Source of the DNA: Flavobacteriaceae bacterium
Lineage (GTDB): Bacteria > Bacteroidota > Bacteroidia > Flavobacteriales > Flavobacteriaceae
Direction of reading: 5' to 3'
DNA length: 64,000 nt
Assembly (NCBI GenBank): GCA_023262185.1
Contig: JALRDO010000010.1
Coordinates: 1 to 64,000 of the forward strand
Each line of letters opens with the position of its first letter. The stretch's first letter is position 1. Position numbers and translations under genes: made by a program. Below the pieces are notes generated by a model. The model was not told the DNA's origin. It worked only from the letters and a program-made list of their open reading frames with translations, and searched no databases. Shown one piece after another: positions 26,152 through 33,247 of this stretch.

Positions 26152-27619
26152 TTGCGATTAGCTCACTGACGATCTTTCCTGATTGCAGACATAAGGGTAT
26201 GCCTCCACCAGGATGCGACGATCCTCCACAAAAGTAAACGTTTGAGAGTGCACTTCTATGATTGGGGTGTCTTAAGAAAGCCGAAAATTGAGAATTACTT
26301 GCCGCTCCGTAAAGCGCTCCCCTGTAGGATTGAGTAGATTGTTCTATGCCTCTTGGATCAAGTATGTGTTCGACTGTAATTAAAGCAGCTAGGTCGCAAT
26401 TAAGGATTCTGCTCAATTTGGCGATGATACGCTCACGACTAAGCGCGATAAGTTCATCCCAATTCTGCTCATAATTGCCAGGTGCATTGATCATTACAAA
26501 CCAATTTTCACAGTTATCAGGGGCATCACTAGGGGTGTGCTTAGAGGTGATGTTAACATACACGGTAGGATCTTCGTGAAGCGTTTTGTCTTCGAATATA
26601 GCCTTAAACTCTTCTGAGTAAGCGTCTGAAAAGAAGATGTTGTGCAGGTCTAATTGTTCAAAAGTTCGGGCTATGCCCCAATAAAAGATTAGGGCACTAC
26701 TTGATCGTTCTTGTCTTAGAGTACGTTCTGGTGCTTTTATGGTGGGTAACAGTTTTCTATAGGTAGAAACAACATCCATATTGCTAACCACCACATCAAA
26801 ATGATACTCTTTTAGCTTTGTTTTTAGGCCCCTGACACGTTTTTGATTGGAGTTCAAAATGATTTTCTCGACTCCTTCGTCAAGATGAAAACTCACTCCC
26901 TGTCTTTGTGCGAGTCGATATAAGGATTGTGAAATCTCGTGCATTCCGCCCTTTGGATAGAACGTACCAAAATGCATTTCAAGATGGGGGATAAGTGACA
27001 TGATCCCCGGTGTCTTGTAGGGTGAGCTTCCATTGTATGTAGCATGTCTTGAAAAAAACTGAAGACTCTTGGGGTTCCTAAAATACGACTTGAGGGTTTT
27101 GAAAAGGTTTTTGTGAACGTCTAATGAGGGTAGTTTTAATACCGCCTTAAGGGTTTTAGGCGAACAGTAGGTCTGTAAGCGATGTAGGGATTGCTCAATG
27201 AAGAGCGGGCTTGTAAGTTCGTATTTTAGCGCGCTATTATTTAGAAAGTCTACTACGCTGTTAGGGTCCTCATTAAAGGTGGTGCTAAATTTTTTGACGA
27301 ACACCTCTCTATCTGCTGATGCTTCAAAGCGTGTTCCGTCTTCCCAAAAGTAGTTACATACATTTTCTTTTCGAAGGTAGTTGAAATGATCTCTTGGATG
27401 CTCCTTGAACAATACAAAAAGCTCATCCACAAAATGTGGCATGGTGAATAGCGACGGACCTAAATCGAAACGGTATCCTTCTAGGTGCAGTGCATGGAGT
27501 TTGCCTCCGGCATACGAATTAGACTCAAAAACGACTACTTCATGTCCTTGCGCTCTTAATCGAAGTGCAGTGGCCAGACCGGCTATACCAGCTCCGATAA
27601 TGCCGATTTTAAGTGCCAT
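26132..27619 (-). CDS. crtD: CrtD-like carotenoid 3,4-desaturase (phytoene desaturase family)
   Basis: The protein (495 residues) has an N-terminal FAD-binding motif (IIGAGIAGLATALRLRAQGHEVVVFE), the family pattern YRFDLGPSLFTMPH, YPKGGMHEI in the centre and the C-terminal GGSSHPGGGIPLCLQSGK. Two CrtI-family genes are in this operon; this one is assigned to CrtD (1-hydroxycarotenoid 3,4-desaturase) because it adjoins cruF and differs from the CrtI at 28911. The order of the two could in principle be reversed, but the CrtB-adjacent copy better fits CrtI. Confidence 0.8.
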   Translation of the reverse strand: MALKIGIIGAGIAGLATALRLRAQGHEVVVFESNSYAGGKLHALHLEGYRFDLGPSLFTMPHFVDELFVLFKEHPRDHFNYLRKENVCNYFWEDGTRFEASADREVFVKKFSTTFNEDPNSVVDFLNNSALKYELTSPLFIEQSLHRLQTYCSPKTLKAVLKLPSLDVHKNLFKTLKSYFRNPKSLQFFSRHATYNGSSPYKTPGIMSLIPHLEMHFGTFYPKGGMHEISQSLYRLAQRQGVSFHLDEGVEKIILNSNQKRVRGLKTKLKEYHFDVVVSNMDVVSTYRKLLPTIKAPERTLRQERSSSALIFYWGIARTFEQLDLHNIFFSDAYSEEFKAIFEDKTLHEDPTVYVNITSKHTPSDAPDNCENWFVMINAPGNYEQNWDELIALSRERIIAKLSRILNCDLAALITVEHILDPRGIEQSTQSYRGALYGAASNSQFSAFLRHPNHRSALSNVYFCGGSSHPGGGIPLCLQSGKIVSELIANDFNID

Positions 27620-27626
27620 AAAGGGG

Positions 27627-28070
27627 TTATTTGAAATATTTGCGAGGTACGATAAGCATACCGAAATTTTCCCCTTCTTCTTTTCCTAGATGCTTGTGAT
27701 GAATCTTATGCGCTCGTCTTACTCCTCGAGCATAGGCGTTATCAATGGTTCTTAGCCATTTGAAGCGTTGATGAATAAAAATATCATGGACTACAAAATA
27801 GGCGATACCGTAAGCCAAAATTCCAAAGCCAATCGGAAATCCGATCCAGAATACTTCGTCAGCAGTCATTAAAAAACTCATGCTCAATACAGCAAAGAAC
27901 AAGAAAAAGGCATCGTTTCGCTCGAACCAAGAGTCATGATCTTTCTGATGATGATCCTTGTGAAGTATCCATAATATACCGTGCATGATATATTTATGGA
28001 TGAACCATGCCATAAATTCCATGACTAAGAATGTAAGTATAAAAACAGCGATCCAAAGAAGTGCGTCCAT
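27627..28070 (-). CDS. crtZ: Beta-carotene 3-hydroxylase CrtZ
   Basis: The protein (147 residues from the ATG at 28070) is a di-iron membrane hydroxylase. Histidine clusters are HKYIMH, HKDHHQKDH, HDIFIHQRF and HKIHHKH, separated by membrane helices. CrtZ adds a 3-OH to beta-ionone rings. A longer frame begins at 28100 inside crtB; the ATG at 28070, 4 bases after the crtB stop, gives the normal N-terminus MDALLWIAVF. Its presence implies that a ring-forming cyclase exists elsewhere in the genome. Confidence 0.92.
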   Translation of the reverse strand: MDALLWIAVFILTFLVMEFMAWFIHKYIMHGILWILHKDHHQKDHDSWFERNDAFFLFFAVLSMSFLMTADEVFWIGFPIGFGILAYGIAYFVVHDIFIHQRFKWLRTIDNAYARGVRRAHKIHHKHLGKEEGENFGMLIVPRKYFK

Positions 28071-28074
28071 GGTA

Positions 28075-28914
28075 TTAGATGCGTTGTAATTTAAATTCAA
28101 GATACGATTGTGCTAGCAATCCAGCTTTTTCATAATTCGGAACGCGTATGCGTTTATTCTTTATTTCTAAAGGAGGCGTGGCTTTTAGGCGGTCTAGCAG
28201 TCTTTTGTAATATCGGTAGGCCGTATAAACCCCAAAACGAGATCCGACCGGAAGTTCTTTAATCCCTTTAAACCCTTCTTCAAAGTCATTTTCAATCTCA
28301 CGAATGATGATATCTTTAGAAGCTTCATCTAGCGCTTCTAGGTTCGCGTCCGGAAAGTAGGTACGCCCTAAGGATTCATAATCTGCTTTTAGGTCTCTTA
28401 AAAAGTTCACTTTTTGAAAGGCTGAACCTAAAGACATCGCTGGTGATTTGAGCGTGTTGTATGCGCCTTCGTCTCCGTCTAAAAATACCTTTAGACACAT
28501 AAGACCCACCACATCAGCTGATCCGTAGATGTACGCTTTGTATTCTTCTTTAGTGAGATACTCTGTTTTATGCAGGTCTAATTCCATACTCCTCATAAAC
28601 GAGTCTACCAATTCTTTTGGAATTCCGAATCGATGATAGGTCATCTGAAAGGCATTGAGAATGGGGTTCAGGCTTATTTTGTGCGTTAAACTGGCTTCGA
28701 GATCTTCTGAAAATCGTTTAAATAATACCTCTTTAGGAAAATCGTGAAAACTATCTACGATCTCATCCGCAAAGCGCACAAACCCATAGATATTGTAGAT
28801 ATGCGAACGAATCTCCTTTGAAAGCATACGCGTAGCGAGAGAGAAGGAGGTGCTGTATCGCTTAGTGACAAGCTCACTGCATTGTTGGCTTACTTCGTCG
28901 TATAATACTTTCAT
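28075..28914 (-). CDS. crtB: Phytoene synthase CrtB
   Basis: The protein (279 residues) has both Asp-rich motifs of squalene/phytoene synthases: FADEIVDSF and NFLRDLKADYESLGRTYFPD, plus STSFSLATRML near the N-terminus. It joins two GGPP molecules to phytoene, the committed step. It overlaps the end of crtI by 4 bases and is followed by crtZ. It is slightly shorter than enterobacterial CrtB, as is normal for flavobacterial forms. Confidence 0.93.
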   Translation of the reverse strand: MKVLYDEVSQQCSELVTKRYSTSFSLATRMLSKEIRSHIYNIYGFVRFADEIVDSFHDFPKEVLFKRFSEDLEASLTHKISLNPILNAFQMTYHRFGIPKELVDSFMRSMELDLHKTEYLTKEEYKAYIYGSADVVGLMCLKVFLDGDEGAYNTLKSPAMSLGSAFQKVNFLRDLKADYESLGRTYFPDANLEALDEASKDIIIREIENDFEEGFKGIKELPVGSRFGVYTAYRYYKRLLDRLKATPPLEIKNKRIRVPNYEKAGLLAQSYLEFKLQRI

Positions 28915-30377
28915 GACTCTTGCTCTTGAATGAGTTGTGCAACGAGCTTTCCTGAAATCAGAGCGGGTGGTACTCCAGGGCCAGGAACGGTCAATTGCCC
29001 AGTGAAAAATAAGTTATTTACTTTTTTCGATTGCAATTTAGGACGAAGAAATGCGGTCTGTCTCAGGGTGTTAGCTAATCCGTAGGCATTACCCTTAAAC
29101 GAATTGTAAGCTTCTACAAAGTCTTTAACACAAAAGCTCTCAACAAACTCGATGTGCTGGCTTAATTCTTGACCCGAGAAGTGTTCAAGACGTGCTATTA
29201 ACAACGAAAAAAAATGATCTCTTAGTTTTTGGGTGTCTTCGATGCCTGGCGCAATTGGGATTAAGAAGAATCCTGCTTCTTTGCCTTCAGGAGCCATACT
29301 GGTGTCTGTAATGGACGGAAAGTTAGCGTAGAATAGCGGGTCTGACGGCCATTCAGGATGGTCATAGATGACTCTTGCGTGTTCTTTGAAATCGGTATCG
29401 AAGAACAAATTATGATGCAATAATTTTTTATCGAGTTTGGTATTGAATCCTACATAGAACAGCAATGATGAAGGCGCAAAGGTTCTTTTGTTCCAATACG
29501 CTTCTGAATATTGTCGATAGCGCTCTGGAAGCAGTGTTTCACTGTGATGATAGTCTGCCCCGCTTAATACATAATCAGCCGTTATGTGTTCTCCATTGCT
29601 CAAGGTTATTCCGGTTGCTCTGCCTTTAGCATCGATGTTGATGTTTTGTACAGCATTTGAAGTGTGGATTTGAACCCCAAGGCCTTCTGCAACCTTTTGC
29701 ATCCCCTTTACAATCTCGTACATTCCTCCCTTTGGATGCCATGTTCCAAGTCCGTAATCTGCATGGTTCATGAAAATATAGAAGGAAGGGGTATTCTCAG
29801 GTTTTGCGCCCAAGAAAAGTACCGGAAATTCAAGTGCAGAACGCAATTCAGGCGATTTAAAGAACTTTTTCACTTCATCGCCCACTGACCTTAAGAACTG
29901 ACCTACGCGCACCACGGTTTCTGGAGTAACCAATTCAAGAGGAGACTTTCCGGGCCTTAAAACGATCTTCTTGATCGCAATGGTATAATTGGTCGCAGCT
30001 TTTTTGAGAAATGCTTTTAGCTTATTGCCGCTACCCGGTTCAATTTGTTCGAAAGCCTCAGCAATTCCTTCAACGGATGCCGCTATAGGAAGTGTGCGGT
30101 CTTTGAATACGATTTGATAGCCTGGATCTAAGCGTTCAAGTTCGTAGAAATCAGAGGCTGAGTGCCCAAAATCATTAAAATAATCTTCGAATATATCGGG
30201 CATCCAATACCATGACGGTCCCATATCGAAAGTGAATCCGTTTTTTACCAATTGTCTACAGCGTCCTCCAATAGTCTCATTCTTTTCGTAAATACTAACC
30301 TCGTACCCTGCTTTTGCGAGGTGCGATGCAGCAGATAAGGAAGAAAATCCAGACCCGATTACGGCAACTTTTTTCAT
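28911..30377 (-). CDS. crtI: Phytoene desaturase CrtI
   Basis: The protein (488 residues) has the FAD-binding GSGFSSLSAASHLAKAGYEV, then NGFTFDMGPSWYWMP, LGTWHPKGGMYEIVKGM, and the C-terminal TGQLTVPGPGVPPALISGK characteristic of CrtI-type desaturases. It converts phytoene to lycopene at the membrane. It follows the regulator with a 4-base overlap and precedes crtB with the same overlap, so regulator, desaturase and synthase are translationally coupled. Confidence 0.93.
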   Translation of the reverse strand: MKKVAVIGSGFSSLSAASHLAKAGYEVSIYEKNETIGGRCRQLVKNGFTFDMGPSWYWMPDIFEDYFNDFGHSASDFYELERLDPGYQIVFKDRTLPIAASVEGIAEAFEQIEPGSGNKLKAFLKKAATNYTIAIKKIVLRPGKSPLELVTPETVVRVGQFLRSVGDEVKKFFKSPELRSALEFPVLFLGAKPENTPSFYIFMNHADYGLGTWHPKGGMYEIVKGMQKVAEGLGVQIHTSNAVQNINIDAKGRATGITLSNGEHITADYVLSGADYHHSETLLPERYRQYSEAYWNKRTFAPSSLLFYVGFNTKLDKKLLHHNLFFDTDFKEHARVIYDHPEWPSDPLFYANFPSITDTSMAPEGKEAGFFLIPIAPGIEDTQKLRDHFFSLLIARLEHFSGQELSQHIEFVESFCVKDFVEAYNSFKGNAYGLANTLRQTAFLRPKLQSKKVNNLFFTGQLTVPGPGVPPALISGKLVAQLIQEQES

Positions 30378-31276
30378 GATTCTAGAATCGATGAAAAATG
30401 TGAGATAGACTCATAAGCTTTGACGTAGTCAAAAGCGAGTTTGGTTTGCATGCGTTGGGTTTGATATCCTAAGATTGAGAGTTTGCACCCTGGTCTATAT
30501 ACCGTTGCATCGAAGGCCTTTAGGTACTTCTCAATTTCATCGTTTTGAGGACTTACGGTGAAATAAGATACAAAGTGTATATTCTTATAATACCCTAGGA
30601 GTTCTTTTAGGCTGTCAAGAGTATTGGCTTGACCCAAATAAATCGATCGATATCCTTTAGAGACGATTTCATAATTGATAAATAAAAGTCCTACCTCATG
30701 TATTTCACCTTCTGGAAGGTATAATACAAAGACCTCGTCCTCTTGCGTTGGAGGTAATTTTTGAAAACGCTCTGTGTGAATATAGATCTTTTGTTTGATT
30801 AAGCTCGTGATGAAGTGCTCATGTGCCGGGCTTATGGCTTTCGCCTGCCATAAGAGTCCGAGTTCATTCATCAGTGGTACCAAGACATCATTAAACATCT
30901 CTTTAAAACTGCGTTCGGCGACAAGGCTATTGTAGGTGTTGTAGAATTGAGCCGTATCAAAATTAACCATCGCGAGCTTAAAAGCATTTACTGCATGATG
31001 CTTTTCACTGTTCTTGGCAATAATTTCATTTACAATGACCGGGATCTGACTGTCTTGAAGTATTGCAATTTTAGAGATCTTGTATCCGTTATGGTAAAGA
31101 AGCGTAATGTTTAAGAGTTTTTGAAGACTATTGAGACTGTAGGTCCGGATGTTTGTCTCTGTTCTTTCAGGGCTCAGTAGGTGATATCTTTTCTCCCAAA
31201 TCCTGATCGTATGCGCCTTGATGCCCGAAAGATTTTCTAAATCTCGTATACTGAAATACTTCTTGCTACTGTTCAT
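30374..31276 (-). CDS. MerR-family regulator with cobalamin-binding domain (CarH/LitR-like)
   Basis: The protein (300 residues) has a MerR helix-turn-helix at the N-terminus (FSIRDLENLSGIKAHTIRIWEKRY), a helical bundle with the Wx9EH motif (W143, E153, H154) and a Rossmann-like domain with E191-I-H193-E-V-G196, a variant of DxHxxG in which His193 would be the lower cobalt ligand. Wx9EH is characteristic of adenosylcobalamin photoreceptors such as CarH, which repress carotenoid genes in the dark. It is the first gene of the crt operon and probably autoregulates it. Light sensing is inference. Confidence 0.85.
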   Translation of the reverse strand: MNSSKKYFSIRDLENLSGIKAHTIRIWEKRYHLLSPERTETNIRTYSLNSLQKLLNITLLYHNGYKISKIAILQDSQIPVIVNEIIAKNSEKHHAVNAFKLAMVNFDTAQFYNTYNSLVAERSFKEMFNDVLVPLMNELGLLWQAKAISPAHEHFITSLIKQKIYIHTERFQKLPPTQEDEVFVLYLPEGEIHEVGLLFINYEIVSKGYRSIYLGQANTLDSLKELLGYYKNIHFVSYFTVSPQNDEIEKYLKAFDATVYRPGCKLSILGYQTQRMQTKLAFDYVKAYESISHFSSILES

Positions 31277-31297
31277 TCTTCATTGAAAAATCTTAAA

Positions 31298-31320
31298 CAA
31301 AAGTAGCTAAAAATAGTTAA
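31298..31320 (-). promoter_or_regulatory. Promoter and candidate operator of the regulator-crt operon
   Basis: On the minus strand TACTTTTG (31298-31305) matches the -7 consensus, 21 bases before the regulator ATG. Overlapping its upstream edge are two direct repeats, written on the plus strand as TAGCTAA (31304-31310) and TAGTTAA (31314-31320), 10 bases apart. Repeats over the promoter would suit autorepression by the MerR protein. Confidence 0.35.
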
Positions 31321-31379
31321 GGTTTTCTTGGGGATATAGAATTGTTCAAAAGATGCTTTATTGCTCACGACATGGGGTT

Positions 31380-31406
31380 ACCTTCGGTAGCTCAAGTCTT
31401 GCCCGA
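31380..31406. other. Hairpin in the tRNA-to-regulator spacer
   Basis: CTTCGG and CCGAAG pair around a 15-base loop. A second bulged hairpin (CAAAAC/GTTTTG arms) lies near 31470. No gene is seen between 31277 and 31498; the function of these structures is unknown. Confidence 0.3.
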
Positions 31407-31498
31407 AGTCTAAATCAAAAAAGAACAAGCTAGAGCGTGCGTATTTGTTTTCACCTAACTCTCCTCAAAACCTTAGTTTTGGTGAGTTCTGTTCAAAC

Positions 31499-31524
31499 AA
31501 AAAAGCACCGCCTTGTGGCAGTGC
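31499..31524 (-). terminator. Intrinsic terminator after tRNA-Leu
   Basis: On the minus strand GCACTGCC-ACAA-GGCGGTGC (one G-T pair) is followed by six T residues. It ends transcription about 20 bases after the tRNA. Confidence 0.85.
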
Positions 31525-31544
31525 AATCATTTTTGATCCTTAAG

Positions 31545-31628
31545 TGCTCACGACTGGAGTCGAACCAGCACGTCCATTCGGACACCACCCCCTCAAGATG
31601 GCGTGTCTACCAATTCCACCACGTGAGC
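31545..31628 (-). tRNA. tRNA-Leu (anticodon GAG)
   Basis: The minus strand gives an 84-nt class II tRNA with acceptor stem GCTCACG/CGTGAGC, D-arm GGTGGAATTGGTAGACAC, anticodon stem CCATC/GGTGG with loop TTGAGGG (anticodon GAG), a variable arm, and T-arm GGTTCGACTCC. The discriminator is A and the CCA end is not encoded. Confidence 0.95.
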
Positions 31629-31634
31629 TGAGAC

Positions 31635-31664
31635 AAAAAAGAGTTAAGACAAATGCCTTAACTC
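31635..31664 (-). terminator. Intrinsic terminator between tRNA-Lys and tRNA-Leu
   Basis: On the minus strand GAGTTAAG and CTTAACTC form an 8-bp stem with an 8-base loop, followed by six T residues. The two tRNA genes are thus probably separate units or only partly read through. Confidence 0.85.
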
Positions 31665-31668
31665 TTTG

Positions 31669-31741
31669 TGACTTGGCTGGGGCTCGAACCCAGGACCCAT
31701 ACATTAAAAGTGTATTGCTCTACCAGCTGAGCTACCAAGTC
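31669..31741 (-). tRNA. tRNA-Lys (anticodon TTT)
   Basis: The minus strand gives a 73-nt tRNA with acceptor stem GACTTGG/CCAAGTC, D-arm GCTCAGCTGGTAGAGC, anticodon loop CTTTTAA with anticodon TTT, and T-arm CTGGGTTCGAGCCCCAG. The discriminator is A and CCA is not encoded. Confidence 0.97.
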
Positions 31742-31753
31742 GGTTAGCGGCTG

Positions 31754-31783
31754 CAAATATAAGGGCTATATTTGATAATCCAA
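31754..31783 (-). promoter_or_regulatory. Promoter of tRNA-Lys
   Basis: On the minus strand TTG (31781-31783) and TATATTTG (31754-31761) are separated by 19 bases, the Bacteroidota consensus spacing. Transcription would begin a few bases before the tRNA. Confidence 0.6.
31767..31774 (+). promoter_or_regulatory. -7 promoter element of aroK
   Basis: TATATTTG matches TAnnTTTG and lies 20 bases before the aroK ATG. It sits within the -7/-33 spacer of the divergent tRNA-Lys promoter, so the two overlap. Confidence 0.5.
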
Positions 31784-31794
31784 CACTCAATTAA

Positions 31795-32310
31795 ATGAAA
31801 ATAGTCCTCTTGGGATATATGGGTTCCGGAAAGTCTACGATAGCCAAGGCATTGGCCTTAGAAATGGGCGTTAACGCAAAGGATCTTGACAAGCAGATTG
31901 AGGCTCATGTCGGGCTTAGTATTCCTGAGATTTTCGAACAAAAGGGAGAATTATTTTTTAGAAAAAAGGAACACCAAGTTCTTGAAGAAGAGATTAAAAG
32001 TGATGCAAATGTTGTTCTGGCACTAGGAGGAGGTACTCCTTGTTACTCCAACAATATGGACTTGATTTCATCTCAAGAGAATGTTCGCTCAATTTATTTA
32101 AAGGCGTCTATTTCTTCTTTGACCAAAAGGGTGCTTTCAGATAGTTATGAACGACCATTAATCACAGGAATCAAAGCTGAAGATATTCCAGAATTTATAG
32201 GGAAGCATTTGTTTGAGCGTATGCCCTTTTATGAGCGGGCAGATTTCATTGTAAGTGTTGACGATAAATCCGTGCAACAAGTGGTAAGCGAAATTCGAAA
32301 CTTACTCTAG
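31795..32310 (+). CDS. aroK: Shikimate kinase
   Basis: The protein (171 residues) has the P-loop GYMGSGKST, substrate-binding DLDKQIE, FFRKKEHQVL and LALGGGTP motifs. It phosphorylates shikimate in the chorismate pathway, to which aroQ at 57573 also belongs. The gene stands alone with its own promoter and overlaps the convergent phosphoribosyltransferase gene by 9 bases. Confidence 0.95.
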   Translation: MKIVLLGYMGSGKSTIAKALALEMGVNAKDLDKQIEAHVGLSIPEIFEQKGELFFRKKEHQVLEEEIKSDANVVLALGGGTPCYSNNMDLISSQENVRSIYLKASISSLTKRVLSDSYERPLITGIKAEDIPEFIGKHLFERMPFYERADFIVSVDDKSVQQVVSEIRNLL

Positions 32311-32796
32311 ATGAGCGCTGTATTTGTTCTTCTCTAAAGAAACCTTTACATGGGTTTGTATGGAGGTTGAAAGAGAAATCCCTTTAAAATCTGCTTTTAC
32401 AGGATAGCGTTTATGGTTACGGTTAACCAGAACTACCGTTTTCAACTTGCGCACACCTTGCTCTAAAAACGGCACACATCCGAACATCAGTGTGGCACCT
32501 GAATTCAAAACATCATCAACGAGGACCACTGACTTATTAGAAAGGTCTGCAGCACTGTCTAAAGTGACCTCGCTAGACTTTGGAGCTTTCTTATTGAGAC
32601 TCACCTTTATCACCTCTATGGATAATGGACTAACGGTCTGAAGCTCTTCGGCGATTTTTTGAGCAAATAGGTACCCGCTACCTTCGATTCCGGCAATGGT
32701 CAGCTCTTTCTCTGAGGCGTTAGATTCGAGAATTTGATACGCTATACGTCTTAAAATGTGAACGATTTGCTCGTGGGTTAGTATGGTGTCTTTCAT
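32302..32796 (-). CDS. PyrR-like phosphoribosyltransferase
   Basis: The protein (164 residues) has the type I phosphoribosyltransferase PRPP loop SVVLVDDVLNSGATL and an upstream GIEGSGYLFAQKIAEEL segment binding pyrophosphate. Its length and sequence recall PyrR-type proteins, which regulate pyrimidine genes or act as uracil phosphoribosyltransferases. No pyrimidine genes are adjacent, so either role is possible. Its start overlaps the end of the S4-domain gene by 4 bases. Confidence 0.85.
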   Translation of the reverse strand: MKDTILTHEQIVHILRRIAYQILESNASEKELTIAGIEGSGYLFAQKIAEELQTVSPLSIEVIKVSLNKKAPKSSEVTLDSAADLSNKSVVLVDDVLNSGATLMFGCVPFLEQGVRKLKTVVLVNRNHKRYPVKADFKGISLSTSIQTHVKVSLEKNKYSAHLE

Positions 32797-33164
32797 TCAC
32801 TTTCTTCTTTAAAAGATTCTATAGAACGTCTTTCTTTTTTGGTGGGTCGACCTAATCCTTTTTTTCTATAATGTTTCTGAGCGGCCTCAACCGTATGTTT
32901 ATGTAGCAATGCTTCGGCAGGAGTAGTGTCTTTTCGGTATTGGTCTACTAGTTTTGCTGAAACTCGAGAATCCGGAATTCCCAAGACGTCTAATTGGTAA
33001 TCTACCTGGTTGATTCGGATGCTAATGTGGTCTCCTGCAAACACCTCTTTTGAAGGCTTTACAGTCTGATTGTTTACCTTAGCTCTTTCTTTTTTAACAG
33101 CTTCAGAAGCTATTGTTCGGGTTTTAAAATACCGAAGTGCCCAAAGAAATTTGTCGATCCGCAT
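32793..33164 (-). CDS. S4-domain RNA-binding protein (Hsp15/HslR-like)
   Basis: The protein (123 residues) starts MRIDKFLWALRYFKTRTIASEAVK, the typical S4 fold of Hsp15, followed by the core VNNQTVKPSKEVFAGDHISI and a basic tail (RKKGLGRPTKKERR). Hsp15 binds stalled large ribosomal subunits carrying peptidyl-tRNA. A longer frame starting at 33239 adds 25 unrelated residues; the ATG at 33164 fits the family. It forms an operon with the PyrR-like gene. Confidence 0.9.
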   Translation of the reverse strand: MRIDKFLWALRYFKTRTIASEAVKKERAKVNNQTVKPSKEVFAGDHISIRINQVDYQLDVLGIPDSRVSAKLVDQYRKDTTPAEALLHKHTVEAAQKHYRKKGLGRPTKKERRSIESFKEESE

Positions 33165-33247
33165 GCTGTTAAAATTGACATAATTGCCTGAACAAAAATA
33201 GGGGAAAATTGTATCTTGCGCCGCGTTGTACACCTCCAAATGACTTT

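Noticed and set aside
31362-31371. TGCTCACGAC repeated 183 bases from the identical 3' end of tRNA-Leu (31545-31554), like an attachment site
   Set aside because: Ten bases is too short, no integrase or foreign genes lie between the copies, and the interval holds only hairpins and a terminator.
31437-31747. Two short overlapping frames across the tRNA region
   Set aside because: They read through the two tRNA genes on the opposite strand and have no protein-like features.
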